64,000 nt of DNA from CAJXII01 sp965242915 (GTDB lineage: Bacteria > Campylobacterota > Campylobacteria > Campylobacterales > Arcobacteraceae). The position numbers and the translations under genes were made by a program. The first letter of the stretch is position 1; each line of letters begins with the position of its first letter. This document shows, piece after piece, positions 26,086 to 35,186 of the stretch. Location of the stretch: contig CBDETN010000027.1 in NCBI GenBank assembly GCA_965242915.1, forward strand, positions 310,001-374,000, written 5' to 3'. The notes under the pieces were generated by a model, which worked only from the letters and a program-made list of their open reading frames with translations, made no database searches and had not been told where the DNA came from.

Positions 26086-27409
26086 ACATTGGCTTAGATA
26101 TGGAACAGCGGCAGAACAAAAACATATGATAGAGTATAAGGATAAATATAGTGGTATAGTGATTAATGCAAGTATGCTTGCACATACATCTCAGTCTATT
26201 GCTCGTTTCATGCATAGTGAAGTAAATAATAAATCTTTTTTTATCGATCCAATGACACATGCTTTTCAGCATGATTTGGCAAAAATAAAAAATGATAATA
26301 ATGATATCAAGTCGTCAATACAAAAATTAATAGATTATTATGGAAGTCCTATAAAAGAAAAAATTGAGTTAGGACAACCAGTTAAAAGAAGTGATTTTAC
26401 TGATAAAAATTTATCAAATTTTGTATTGCATGTTTTAGATTTTCAATATAGACATATAGAAGTTTCACTTGAAGATGAGCTAAAAGAATATATTGAATTT
26501 ATGGGTGGTTATAGAAAACCTGAATGGCTTGTAGCACCATATTTTTATATGACAAAGTTAAACTATAAACAATGGCTTTCTTTAAATGAAGAATTAATTA
26601 ATAAAAGTTTAGAACTTAGAAAAGAATATAATTTAGATATTTATGCTCAAGTAGTTATAGATAAAAGTTTCTTGATTGATGAAAATTTAATGTCTTTACT
26701 TATTGATAAGTATAGTAATGTGGATGGTTTAGTTTATTGGGTAGATGGCTTTGATGAAACAACAGCTTCAAGAGAAGAGCTTAACGCAATTGTAGAATTT
26801 GTAAAAAGTTATAAAGCCAAAAATCCAAATAAGACTATTATTTCATTATATGGAGGATATTTTTCTCAGTTATTATTAAAATATGGTTTGAATGGGGTAG
26901 TGCATGGTTTAGAATATGGTGAAACCAGAGGTGTTATGCCTGTGGGTGGAGGAATCCCACGATCAAAATTTTATTTACCAGCAATGAGAAAAAGAATTTC
27001 TGGTAATATAATTGCTTCCATTGTTCATTATGAAGTAAATAATGCAGAAGAATTTTATGAAAAAATATGTGATTGTACGATATGTCAAGCGAATATTAAG
27101 AAAAAATTTAAGACAAAAGATACAGTATTAGAAAATTTTGATGAAAAATATCTTGCTTCAAAGCCTATAGTAATAGAGTATAAAAATGGTTCGTCAAGAG
27201 CTACAGAATTTCCATTGCAAGAAAGTAAAATACAATGCTTATATCATTATTTAGAAGTAAAATATAAAGAGTTTGAAGAAATAGAGAATCTAAAAATTAG
27301 TAATCTTTTAAATGAGCTAGTTGATGCAAAAAATAAATTTGAACAGTATTTTAGTATTGATGAAATTGCTTATTTAGATAGATGGGTGGATGTATTAAAA
27401 GATGCGTGA
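26078..27409 (+). CDS. TIM-barrel candidate with a TGT-type zinc motif (tRNA-guanine transglycosylase/DpdA-like)
   Basis: A 443-aa protein that I do not recognise as a named family. Near the C-terminus it has C331-x-C333-x2-C336 and a later H390 in LYHYLEVKYKEF. The CxCxxC...H arrangement is the zinc site of tRNA-guanine transglycosylases and of the DNA-modifying paralogue DpdA, although the spacing to His (53) is longer than in TGT. Alternating strands and helices (YWVDGFDE, TIISLYGGYFSQLLLKYG, VVHGLEYGETRGVMPVGGG) suggest a TIM barrel with a conserved glycine-rich end. Asp57 (IDPMTHAF) and Asp223 (VDGFDE) are possible catalytic acids. It overlaps both neighbours by 8 bp. A base-exchange or nucleic-acid-binding role is inference. 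Confidence 0.45.
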   Translation: MYKHWLRYGTAAEQKHMIEYKDKYSGIVINASMLAHTSQSIARFMHSEVNNKSFFIDPMTHAFQHDLAKIKNDNNDIKSSIQKLIDYYGSPIKEKIELGQPVKRSDFTDKNLSNFVLHVLDFQYRHIEVSLEDELKEYIEFMGGYRKPEWLVAPYFYMTKLNYKQWLSLNEELINKSLELRKEYNLDIYAQVVIDKSFLIDENLMSLLIDKYSNVDGLVYWVDGFDETTASREELNAIVEFVKSYKAKNPNKTIISLYGGYFSQLLLKYGLNGVVHGLEYGETRGVMPVGGGIPRSKFYLPAMRKRISGNIIASIVHYEVNNAEEFYEKICDCTICQANIKKKFKTKDTVLENFDEKYLASKPIVIEYKNGSSRATEFPLQESKIQCLYHYLEVKYKEFEEIENLKISNLLNELVDAKNKFEQYFSIDEIAYLDRWVDVLKDA

Positions 27410-28439
27410 AAAAAGTGTATTTATATTAGGAGCTGGTTTTTCATATAGTGCAGGTGTTCCTACACAAGTTTCATTATTGTCAAAAATCATAAATCATAAA
27501 AACACATTTGAACCTGCATTTGAATCTAAAAAAACTAAAGTTATTGATTTTATTAAAAATATATTTCCTACTACTAATGATGTGGATATTGAAGAAGTTT
27601 TTACAATTTTAGATAGAGGTGTTAATGAAAAAGAAAGGTTTATAACTTATAGTTGGCAAGTACTATATGATATACGAAATAGTTTAGTATATTTAGTATT
27701 ATATGTTATTGATGAAGTATTGAAAGATATAAATTTTAAAGATAACAATGAATATAGAAAATTTGTTCAATATTTAATAAAACTAAGAAAGTCAGACAAT
27801 AATAATTTAGCAATTATTTCTACAAATTGGGATAATTTATTAGAAAAATATATTGAAGACTTTATGCTTTCTGAACCAAAAATTAAAACTGATTATTGTA
27901 TATATACATATAAACTTAACGACAATACGCATATTCCAGATATTATTTGTAAAGCCAAGGGATTTGATAATATAAAAATTTTGAAACTGCATGGTTCAAT
28001 TAATTGGCTATATTGTTCTAATTGTAAGAGAATGTATATTGATGATTTAAGTATTGGTATTGAAAATAAACAGTGTGAATATTGCACTACAGACAATTTA
28101 AAAGAATCAGGTTTGAATATTGAACCAATGATAATAACTCCAACATTATTAAAAGAATATCACAATCTGTATATTCAAGGAATATGGCAAAATGCTTTTA
28201 TTGAGTTGCAAGAGGCAACTAAAGTTTATTTTATAGGTTACTCATTGCCAAAAATTGATTTTGAGTTAAAATATTTATTAAAAAAATCAATTCAAAAGTT
28301 AGATATAATAGTTATTTTAGCCTCAAGTGATGAAAATAAAGAAGCTCATAAAAATTATCAAAGATTATTTGGAAATGAAAATATTACATACTATTTTGAT
28401 GGCTTTGAAAAGTGGATAGATACCTTATTAGATGAGTAG
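27402..28439 (+). CDS. SIR2-like NAD-binding protein with zinc ribbon
   Basis: A 345-aa SIR2-family protein. The NAD-binding loop GAGFSYSAGVPT starts at residue 10. STNWDNLLEKY follows near residue 140, LHGSINWLYC has the catalytic-type H197, and a four-cysteine zinc ribbon lies at C205, C208, C225 and C228. The C-terminal FIGYSLPKIDFELKYLL completes the Rossmann fold. SIR2 domains in anti-phage systems (ThsA, DSR, SIR2-HerA and others) deplete NAD+ after infection. Here it overlaps a TGT-like gene upstream and a DUF5131 gene downstream by 8 bp each. Deacetylase-like activity is also possible. Confidence 0.85.
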   Translation: MREKSVFILGAGFSYSAGVPTQVSLLSKIINHKNTFEPAFESKKTKVIDFIKNIFPTTNDVDIEEVFTILDRGVNEKERFITYSWQVLYDIRNSLVYLVLYVIDEVLKDINFKDNNEYRKFVQYLIKLRKSDNNNLAIISTNWDNLLEKYIEDFMLSEPKIKTDYCIYTYKLNDNTHIPDIICKAKGFDNIKILKLHGSINWLYCSNCKRMYIDDLSIGIENKQCEYCTTDNLKESGLNIEPMIITPTLLKEYHNLYIQGIWQNAFIELQEATKVYFIGYSLPKIDFELKYLLKKSIQKLDIIVILASSDENKEAHKNYQRLFGNENITYYFDGFEKWIDTLLDE

Positions 28440-29163
28440 CAAGTCAAGAATAGAATGGACAGAATCAACATGGAATTCAGTATCTGGATGTACTAAAATT
28501 AGTAATGGATGTGAAAATTGTTATGCTGAGAGAATGGCAAAAAGACTTCAAGCTATGGGTACAAAAGGTTATGAAAATGGATTTGAAGTGACACTTCATC
28601 CTGAAAGTTTAGAAAAACCACTTAAAATGAAAAAACCACAAATAATATTTGTAAATTCTATGAGTGATATATTTCATAAAGATATAGAAGATGAATATAT
28701 TATTAAAATATTTGAAGTGATGAATCAAGCTCATTGGCATACTTTCCAAGTATTAACTAAAAGACCTGAAAGACTTGACCAAATTGCACATAAATTGAAT
28801 TGGAGTGATAATATTTGGATGGGTGTAACTGTTGAAGCAAATGATTATGTTAAAAGAGTTGATTATCTAAGAAATATTGATGCAAAGATTAAATTTCTTT
28901 CAATAGAACCACTTATTGATTGGGTTGATAAAATAGATTATACAAATATTGACTGGGTTATTGTTGGAGGAGAGAGTGGTTATGGTTGTAGAGAGATAAA
29001 AAAAGAATGGGTTATAGAAGTAAGAGATAAATGTAAAGATGATAATATACCTTTCTTTTTTAAACAATGGGGCGGAGTCAATAAAAAGAAAAATGGTAGA
29101 TTATTAGATGGTAAAATTTATGATGAAATGCCAGAATTATTATCTCAAGGTTTATTTAGTTAA
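28432..29163 (+). CDS. DUF5131 (phage Gp37/Gp68-like) protein
   Basis: A 243-aa member of the DUF5131 family, first noticed in phages. The N-terminus has the family pattern IEWTESTWNSVSGC and GCENCYAERMA, with C20, C27 and C30 that could hold a metal or Fe-S centre. FVNSMSDIFH, QVLTKRPERL, WMGVTVEAN, FLSIEPL and WVIVGGESG follow, and the end reads PFFFKQWGG. The fold resembles a radical-SAM-like barrel. Elsewhere the family is paired with the three-Cys-motif partner TcmP. Here the partners are SIR2- and TGT-like genes instead. It is the last gene of the overlapping cassette and argH follows 41 bp later. Confidence 0.88.
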   Translation: MSSKSRIEWTESTWNSVSGCTKISNGCENCYAERMAKRLQAMGTKGYENGFEVTLHPESLEKPLKMKKPQIIFVNSMSDIFHKDIEDEYIIKIFEVMNQAHWHTFQVLTKRPERLDQIAHKLNWSDNIWMGVTVEANDYVKRVDYLRNIDAKIKFLSIEPLIDWVDKIDYTNIDWVIVGGESGYGCREIKKEWVIEVRDKCKDDNIPFFFKQWGGVNKKKNGRLLDGKIYDEMPELLSQGLFS

Positions 29164-29204
29164 GTTATGAGAGTAAATATTAATGAAAAATAAAGAGGAT
29201 AGAA

Positions 29205-30584
29205 ATGGCAAATAAACAAATACTAAAAAATACAAACGCAAAACTTCTTGATGAGTTTAATGCTTCGGTTATGTTTGACAAAGAGCTTTATGCTCAAGAT
29301 ATAAAAGGGAGTATTGCACACTCTAAAATGTTGGCTTTACAAGATATAATCACAGTTGAAGACCAGGAAAAAATTGAAGCTGGTTTATTGCAGGTAAAAG
29401 ATGAGATAGAATCAGGGGTTTTTGAATGGAAAATTGAACATGAAGATGTTCATATGGCTGTTGAAAATAGATTGACTGAAATTATAGGTGATGCAGGGGG
29501 AAGACTTCATACTGCAAGAAGCAGAAATGATCAAGTTGCTACTGATTTTGCGATGTGGGTTCAAGATAAAAGTTTGGTGATTAAAGATAAATTAAAAACT
29601 TTAATTCAAACTTTGGTAAATATTGCTGATAAACATACTGAAACTTTAATTCCTGGTATGACACATCTACAACACGCTCAACCTATTAACTTTGGATTTC
29701 ATATGTTAGCTTATGCAAATATGTTTAAAAGAGATTATGAGCGATTTGAAAGCAGTTATGAACGAAATAATAATTGTCCTTTAGGAAGTGCTGCACTTGC
29801 GGGTACTCCGCATAATATAGATAGATTTAAAACGGCAGAGCTTTTAGGATTTGATGCCCCTACTGCTTGTGCTTTAGATACAAGTTCAAATCGTGATTTT
29901 GCTTTGGAGATTTTATTTAATATTTCAACTTCAATGATGCATATCAGCCGTATAAGTGAAGAGTTGATTTTATGGTCAAGTTATGAGTTTGGTTTTGTAA
30001 AGATAAGCAATGAATATGCAACTACAAGCTCAATTATGCCGCAAAAGAAAAACCCTGATGTACCTGAACTTCTTCGAGGGAAAACGGGGCGGGTTTATGG
30101 AAACTTAATTAGTTTATTAACTGTTATGAAAGGTCTTCCTTTAGCTTATAATAAAGATACACAAGAAGATAAAGAGGGCGTATTTGACAGTGTTAAGACT
30201 ATGAAAATATCGCTTGATATTTTAACTGCTGTGATGGATACTTTGATTATAAATGTTGAAACTATGGAAAAAGCTTGTAAAATAGGGCATTTAAGTGCAA
30301 CTGATTTAGCTGATTATTTAGTGCAAAAAGTAAATATGCCGTTTAGAACTGCTTATTATATCACCAAAGATGTTGTGGCACTTAGCAATAAGTTAAATAA
30401 AGATATGAGTGAATTAACTATTGAAGAATTAAGAAGTGCAAATGATGAGGTTGCCTCAATAGATGAAGAGATAATCTCATATTTAGATTTACGAAATTCT
30501 ATGAATGCTCGAACATCTTTTGGTGGAACTAGTACAGTTCAAACACAATATCAAATTGATATTTTTAAAGATTGGCTAAAGTAG
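29205..30584 (+). CDS. argH: Argininosuccinate lyase
   Basis: Last enzyme of arginine biosynthesis, releasing arginine and fumarate. The fumarase-superfamily signature is TTSSIMPQKKNPDVPELLRGK around residue 275. The other conserved blocks are ALDTSSNRD, HTARSRNDQVATD and MTHLQHAQPI. Length 459 aa is normal. A ribosome binding site (AGAGGATAG) precedes the ATG. exbB follows after 9 bp, so transcription probably continues. Confidence 0.97.
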   Translation: MANKQILKNTNAKLLDEFNASVMFDKELYAQDIKGSIAHSKMLALQDIITVEDQEKIEAGLLQVKDEIESGVFEWKIEHEDVHMAVENRLTEIIGDAGGRLHTARSRNDQVATDFAMWVQDKSLVIKDKLKTLIQTLVNIADKHTETLIPGMTHLQHAQPINFGFHMLAYANMFKRDYERFESSYERNNNCPLGSAALAGTPHNIDRFKTAELLGFDAPTACALDTSSNRDFALEILFNISTSMMHISRISEELILWSSYEFGFVKISNEYATTSSIMPQKKNPDVPELLRGKTGRVYGNLISLLTVMKGLPLAYNKDTQEDKEGVFDSVKTMKISLDILTAVMDTLIINVETMEKACKIGHLSATDLADYLVQKVNMPFRTAYYITKDVVALSNKLNKDMSELTIEELRSANDEVASIDEEIISYLDLRNSMNARTSFGGTSTVQTQYQIDIFKDWLK

Positions 30585-30593
30585 GGTATTAAA

Positions 30594-31091
30594 ATGGATT
30601 TATTTAGTTATATAGATCGTGGCGGTGTGATTGTTTATATTTTAATTGCTTTAAATATTATTGGATTTTCTATAATATTTTGGAAATTCTTTAATTTGGT
30701 AATATTTCGAAGTGGTCATGAAAAAATTGTACAAAATATAGTTGAAGATTTAAATGGTTCTGTTAAAGTACCGGAAATGATAAGGAATTCTATAAATATT
30801 GCAGTAAAAAGACAAGAAACAGGATTGAATACTATTAAAATAATTGCAATTATTTCACCCTTGTTGGGACTTTTAGGGACTGTTATTGGTGTATTGACCT
30901 CATTTGATAATATTACAGTTTCAGGTCTTGGCGATCCAACTATTTTTTCAGGCGGTATTTCAGTTGCACTTATTACAACTGTAGCCGGGCTTATTGTTGC
31001 TATTCCTCATTATGTAGCTTATAATTATTTTTTAGGTGTGTTAGACAACCTTGAACTTAAAATTGAAAAAGAAGTCTTGAAAAAGATTTAA
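30594..31091 (+). CDS. exbB: MotA/TolQ/ExbB proton channel protein
   Basis: Inner-membrane channel subunit that, with ExbD, uses the proton gradient to energise TonB-type transport or Tol functions. Three membrane segments are visible (residues about 13-35, 80-105 and 120-145). The conserved segment IAIISPLLGLLGTVIGVLTSF and the pore helix SVALITTVAGLIVAIPHYVAY carry the family Thr residues. The short form (165 aa) is usual in Campylobacterota. exbD starts 6 bp later. Confidence 0.88.
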   Translation: MDLFSYIDRGGVIVYILIALNIIGFSIIFWKFFNLVIFRSGHEKIVQNIVEDLNGSVKVPEMIRNSINIAVKRQETGLNTIKIIAIISPLLGLLGTVIGVLTSFDNITVSGLGDPTIFSGGISVALITTVAGLIVAIPHYVAYNYFLGVLDNLELKIEKEVLKKI

Positions 31092-31097
31092 AGAGAA

Positions 31098-31520
31098 ATG
31101 ACTAAAAAAAGAAGAGAATCCTTAACACCTGATTTAACTGCATTAATAGATGTGGTTTTTATTTTATTAATATTTTTTATAGTCAGTTCCGTATTTAAAA
31201 AAGAAGAATTAGCACTTCAGTTAGTTTTGCCAACATCTGACGCTTCACAATTAGAAGTAGAGATTAAACAAATAAATATTGAATTAAGTACCACTAAAAT
31301 TGCTTTTGGCGGGGTTAATGTTGATTTCAAATCTTTAGAGAAATCTCTATCAAAAATTACTAAAAAAGATAAACCTGTGATAGTTAGAATTGATAAAGAT
31401 GTTCCTTATGAAAGGGTTATAAAAATATTAAATTTACTTCAAAAATATTCTTTAAATAATTTAGCTTTAGTGACTGCCACTGCTAAAAAAAGCAATTACA
31501 CGCGAAGCTTGATTCACTAA
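31098..31520 (+). CDS. exbD: ExbD/TolR biopolymer transport protein
   Basis: Partner of ExbB with one membrane helix and a periplasmic domain. The N-terminus has LTPDLTALIDVVFILLIFFIVSSVF, in which the membrane Asp of the LIDVVFILLIFF motif is the proton-carrying residue. A periplasmic domain with KPVIVRIDKDVPYERVIKILNLLQ follows. The expected tonB does not follow. Instead the gene ends 4 bp inside the convergent, IS-broken porin gene. Confidence 0.9.
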   Translation: MTKKRRESLTPDLTALIDVVFILLIFFIVSSVFKKEELALQLVLPTSDASQLEVEIKQINIELSTTKIAFGGVNVDFKSLEKSLSKITKKDKPVIVRIDKDVPYERVIKILNLLQKYSLNNLALVTATAKKSNYTRSLIH

Positions 31521-32503
31521 AAACTATATTTTAAACTTGCAAATATTCTATCGTTATCTTTTATCATTTCAAATTTAGCAACCTCTCCACCTAAATAATC
31601 AATCACACCAAAACTTGCAGATAATTGATCATCAATATCATAATCCATCCAAGCTCGTATAAATCCACCATCTTTTAACTCTTTTCCAAATCCGCTGTAA
31701 AGTGCTGTAAAATCTAAAGTTTGATTTAAATAGCTTTGAGTAAATCTAAGCGCATATTGAATATCATCATTTTTATTTGCCATCTCTAAAGAGATACTAC
31801 CCTCACTGATTCCACTGTATTCAAGACCAATTAAACCATCTGTTTTAGCTTCAACTGTGCTTGAATCATAATTATCAAAATATGCTGCTTCTGTTTTGAA
31901 AAGATAATTATTTATTACTTTATTATATGCAAATCCTACCATATTTGAACGATAAATTGTATTATCAATATATTGATTTGAATAATAAAATGCGATATCT
32001 TGACCCTCTAAATTTCCATTTAGACTAAATGCAACTCCGGTATTATCTAAAGAATCTGCCGGCTCTTTAATTATTGCATCTTGGGCTTTTGTTTGATTTG
32101 ATGAGGCATAGTCACTTCCATATTGAGGCAGCTTTGAGAATCTATTTTCATGTAAAATTATACCGCTTACAGACCACATAGGCATAAAATAATCTAATTT
32201 AGTCATAGTTCGACCTAACCTTAAATCTTCAATATCTACCATACCGGGAGTTGTATTATCTAAAGGATTTAAACTATCCGTTATCCTGATATTATCTGAT
32301 TTCCCCCAAACGACAATTTGACGACCAAGCTTTATATCTGTTTGATTATTTATGCTGCCTTGTAAATATAATTCATTTATATTGGCATCTTTAGGAATAG
32401 TTTTATACTCATCATCTTTTAAACTATAAATAAAATCTTTATATGCTTTTATCGTTGATTTTAGCTTATAACCGTTATCAAATTTATATTCTAAATTAAT
32501 ATA
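31517..32503 (-). pseudogene. DUF1302-type outer-membrane porin, 5' end removed by IS insertion
   Basis: The reading frame is open from the IS3-family left end (about 32503) down to 31517. That is further than the internal Met at 32242 would suggest. It has the DUF1302 hallmarks KLGRQIVVWGKSDNIRITD, then LNPLDNTTPGMVDIEDLRLG, then amphipathic beta strands to a terminal aromatic (KYSF), as in outer-membrane barrels. The signal peptide and N-terminal part are missing because the insertion element starts there and the other side of the element carries unrelated Rhs sequence. DUF1302 proteins usually act with DUF1329 and RND exporters, which are absent. It is a dead fragment. Confidence 0.8.
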
Positions 32504-33555
32504 TAATACCCCAAGAAAATAAGAACGAAAAAATAAGATTCTTATTCCTAAAAAGTTAAAATAATAAAATATTTAATAGGGGTAAAAAATGAGTACAAAA
32601 AGAAGAATATTTACAGCAAAATTTAAAACAAAAATTGTTTTAGAAGTTTTAAAAGGTGAAAAGACTTTAAATGAGATAGCAAGTAAAAATAATATAACAC
32701 CTAAAAATATCCAAAATTGGAAGAAGATATTTTTGGATAATGCAGAGTTGGCAATGGAGCCTGCAAAGGCTATCAAAGAATATAAAGACGAAAACTTAAA
32801 ATTACAATCTAAAATAGATGATTATGCAAAGATAGTAGGTAAAATGACAGTTGAAAAGGAATGGCTTGAGGAAAAGCTACAAAGCTTGGACTTATCTAAT
32901 AAAAAAGAGTTGATAGAGTCTAAGCTAACATATATTTCAGTATCAACTCAATGTAAACTTATAAAATTAAATCCAAGCAGCTTATATTATAAGCCTATAG
33001 AAAATAAGCATAAAATATCACTCAAAGATAAGATAAATGATATTTATGAGCAAATACCAATATATGGAGCTTTAAAAGTTCATCAGCAACTTTTAGAAGA
33101 TGGATACAATATAAGTTTGAATACTGTTTATAAATATAGACAAGAGATGGGTTTAAAGCCAATATTAGCAGTTAAACCAATAAATCTATCAATACCAGAT
33201 AAGCAACATAAAAAATACTCTTACAAGCTTAGAGGAATTGACATAGTAAAAGCAAATCAAGTATGGAGTACGGATATAACATATATCAAGATTAATGGCG
33301 GCATGGTTTATTTAGCAGCTATAATTGATTGGTATTCTAAAGCTGTACTATCTTGGAAAATATCCAACACTATGGATTCAGCTTTAACAATGGATGTTCT
33401 AAATGAAGCATTATCGCTATATGGTAAACCTGAAATATTTAATACAGATCAAGGCAGTCAATACACAAGTCATATCCATACACAGACTTTAAAAGATAAT
33501 GGCATCATTATCTCAATGGATGGTAAAGGTAGAGCTACTGATAATATTTGTATTA
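32504..33555 (+). mobile_element. IS3-family element, copy 1, truncated on the right by copy 2
   Basis: The left inverted repeat begins taataccccaagaaaataag at 32504. The element is nearly identical to the copy that follows (offset 1052 bp) but stops after about 1050 bp where copy 2 begins. The catalytic Glu and the right end are missing. Confidence 0.92.
32589..33555 (+). pseudogene. Truncated IS3-family transposase (copy 1)
   Basis: The frame has an HTH N-terminus (LNEIASKNNITPKNIQNWKK) and an rve integrase core with the first two catalytic Asp (STDITYI and NTDQGSQY). It is cut after GRATDNICI, just before the catalytic Glu region (IERFWR), by insertion of copy 2. The open frame continues to 33611 into copy 2 sequence. 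It cannot be active, but it could bind element ends. Confidence 0.92.
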
Positions 33556-34884
33556 TAATACCCCAAGAAAATAAGAACGAAAAAATAAGATTCTTATTCC
33601 TAAAAAGTTAAAATAATAAAATATTTAATAGGGGTAAAAAATGAGTACAAAAAGAAGAATATTTACAGCAAAATTTAAAACAAAAATTGTTTTAGAAGTT
33701 TTAAAAGGTGAAAAGACTTTAAATGAGATAGCAAGTAAAAATAATATAACACCTAAAAATATCCAAAATTGGAAGAAGATATTTTTAGATAATGCAGAGT
33801 TGGCAATGGAGCCTGCAAAGGCTATCAAAGAATATAAAGACGAAAACTTAAAATTACAATCTAAAATAGATGATTATGCAAAGATAGTAGGTAAAATGAC
33901 AGTTGAAAAGGAATGGCTTGAGGAAAAGCTACAAAGCTTGGACTTATCTAATAAAAAAGAGTTGATAGAGTCTAAGCTAACATATATTTCAGTATCAACT
34001 CAATGTAAACTTATAAAATTAAATCCAAGCAGCTTATATTATAAGCCTATAGAAAATAAGCATAAAATATCACTCAAAGATAAGATAAATGATATTTATG
34101 AGCAAATACCAATATATGGAGCTTTAAAAGTTCATCAGCAACTTTTAGAAGATGGATACAATATAAGTTTGAATACTGTTTATAAATATAGACAAGAGAT
34201 GGGTTTAAAGCCAATATTAGCAGTTAAACCAATAAATCTATCAATACCAGATAAGCAACATAAAAAATACTCTTACAAGCTTAGAGGAGTTGACATAGTA
34301 AAAGCAAATCAAGTATGGAGTACGGATATAACATATATCAAGATTAATGGCGGCATGGTTTATTTAGCAGCTATAATTGATTGGTATTCTAAAGCTGTAC
34401 TATCTTGGAAAATATCCAACACTATGGATTCAGCTTTAACAATGGATGTTCTAAATGAAGCATTATCGCTATATGGTAAACCTGAAATATTTAATACAGA
34501 TCAAGGCAGTCAATACACAAGTCATATCCATACACAGACTTTAAAAGATAATGGCATCATTATCTCAATGGATGGTAAAGGTAGAGCTACTGATAATATT
34601 TGTATAGAGAGATTCTGGCGAAGTGCAAAAGTTGAAAGAATTTATCTAAATGAATATAACACAATTAAAGAGTTAAAAACTGATGTGAAAGATTATATTG
34701 ATTTTTATAATCATAAAAGATTTCATCAAACTTTAAATTATAAAAAACCAATGAGTTTTTATTATGATAGTTTAAAAATTAATAATAAGGATTATGATAA
34801 ATTAGTTGAAATTGTGGCATAAGGTAACAGGTGAAAAAGAGAATAAGGATTTAGAAAAAGTTGTCTTGTCTTCTTGGGGTATTA
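33556..34884 (+). mobile_element. IS3-family element, complete copy 2 (1329 bp)
   Basis: The left end taataccccaagaaaataag at 33556 is matched by an imperfect inverted right end (cttcttggggtatta, finishing at 34884). One transposase gene fills the element. The same right end is found at 2196-2303. On its right it abuts a fragment of Rhs sequence rather than the missing end of copy 1. Confidence 0.93.
33641..34822 (+). CDS. IS3-family transposase, single-frame OrfAB
   Basis: A 393-aa transposase in one uninterrupted frame, so no programmed frameshift between OrfA and OrfB is needed. It has an N-terminal HTH (residues about 20-55), a coiled-coil linker (LQSKIDDYAKIVGKMTVEKEWLEEKL, residues about 70-95), an HTH_21-like segment (IYEQIPIYGALKVHQQL) and the DDE core. 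The catalytic residues lie in WSTDITYI, FNTDQGSQYTS and ERFWRSAKVE. The ATG follows AGGGGT at a good distance. It differs from copy 1 by only a few substitutions, so the duplication is recent. Confidence 0.95.
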   Translation: MSTKRRIFTAKFKTKIVLEVLKGEKTLNEIASKNNITPKNIQNWKKIFLDNAELAMEPAKAIKEYKDENLKLQSKIDDYAKIVGKMTVEKEWLEEKLQSLDLSNKKELIESKLTYISVSTQCKLIKLNPSSLYYKPIENKHKISLKDKINDIYEQIPIYGALKVHQQLLEDGYNISLNTVYKYRQEMGLKPILAVKPINLSIPDKQHKKYSYKLRGVDIVKANQVWSTDITYIKINGGMVYLAAIIDWYSKAVLSWKISNTMDSALTMDVLNEALSLYGKPEIFNTDQGSQYTSHIHTQTLKDNGIIISMDGKGRATDNICIERFWRSAKVERIYLNEYNTIKELKTDVKDYIDFYNHKRFHQTLNYKKPMSFYYDSLKINNKDYDKLVEIVA

Positions 34885-35121
34885 TATTCTTATCACATCA
34901 TTTTGTTCATTAAAAAATACCTTTCTGTAATAACCCTCTTCATTCCATGTTTCACTATATCTGTTGTATCTGCTGTATTGGAAGTGGAATGTTTCATCTT
35001 TTTTGTTTGTATGATAATATATTATCTCTTTTAGTTGATTGAGTTTATTTATATCATTAAGTAATTTTAAATATGAAAAGACATTATTTATGTTAATTTG
35101 TAGTTGTTTTTTATTTTTCAT
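34885..35121 (-). pseudogene. Third orphan Rhs module, cut off by the IS3 element
   Basis: A 79-aa frame on the minus strand begins with a 37-residue leader (KNKKQLQININNVFSYLKLL...). It is similar to the leader of the 822-aa orphan Rhs protein. It then joins YD-repeat sequence (TNKKDETFHFQYSRYNRY...) identical to part of the 2482-aa Rhs protein around residue 905. The IS3-family right end interrupts it after NDVIRI. Whatever core and toxin tip followed has been lost. The leader joins the core at a different point from the 822-aa module, so the two arose by separate events. Confidence 0.75.
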
Positions 35122-35186
35122 ATTTTGTCTTTTTATAGTTACTTTTTGTATGTATTAGCACTTGGGAAAATGGTAACGAGTTATAT
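35122..35186 (-). other. Upstream element conserved between orphan Rhs modules
   Basis: The 60 or so bases in front of this leader resemble those in front of the 822-aa orphan gene (38508-38580). Both contain tttttatagttacttttt and then a cacttgg...tggtaac segment that forms a hairpin in the other copy. The conserved segment plus leader looks like a unit that is copied with each module. Confidence 0.5.
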
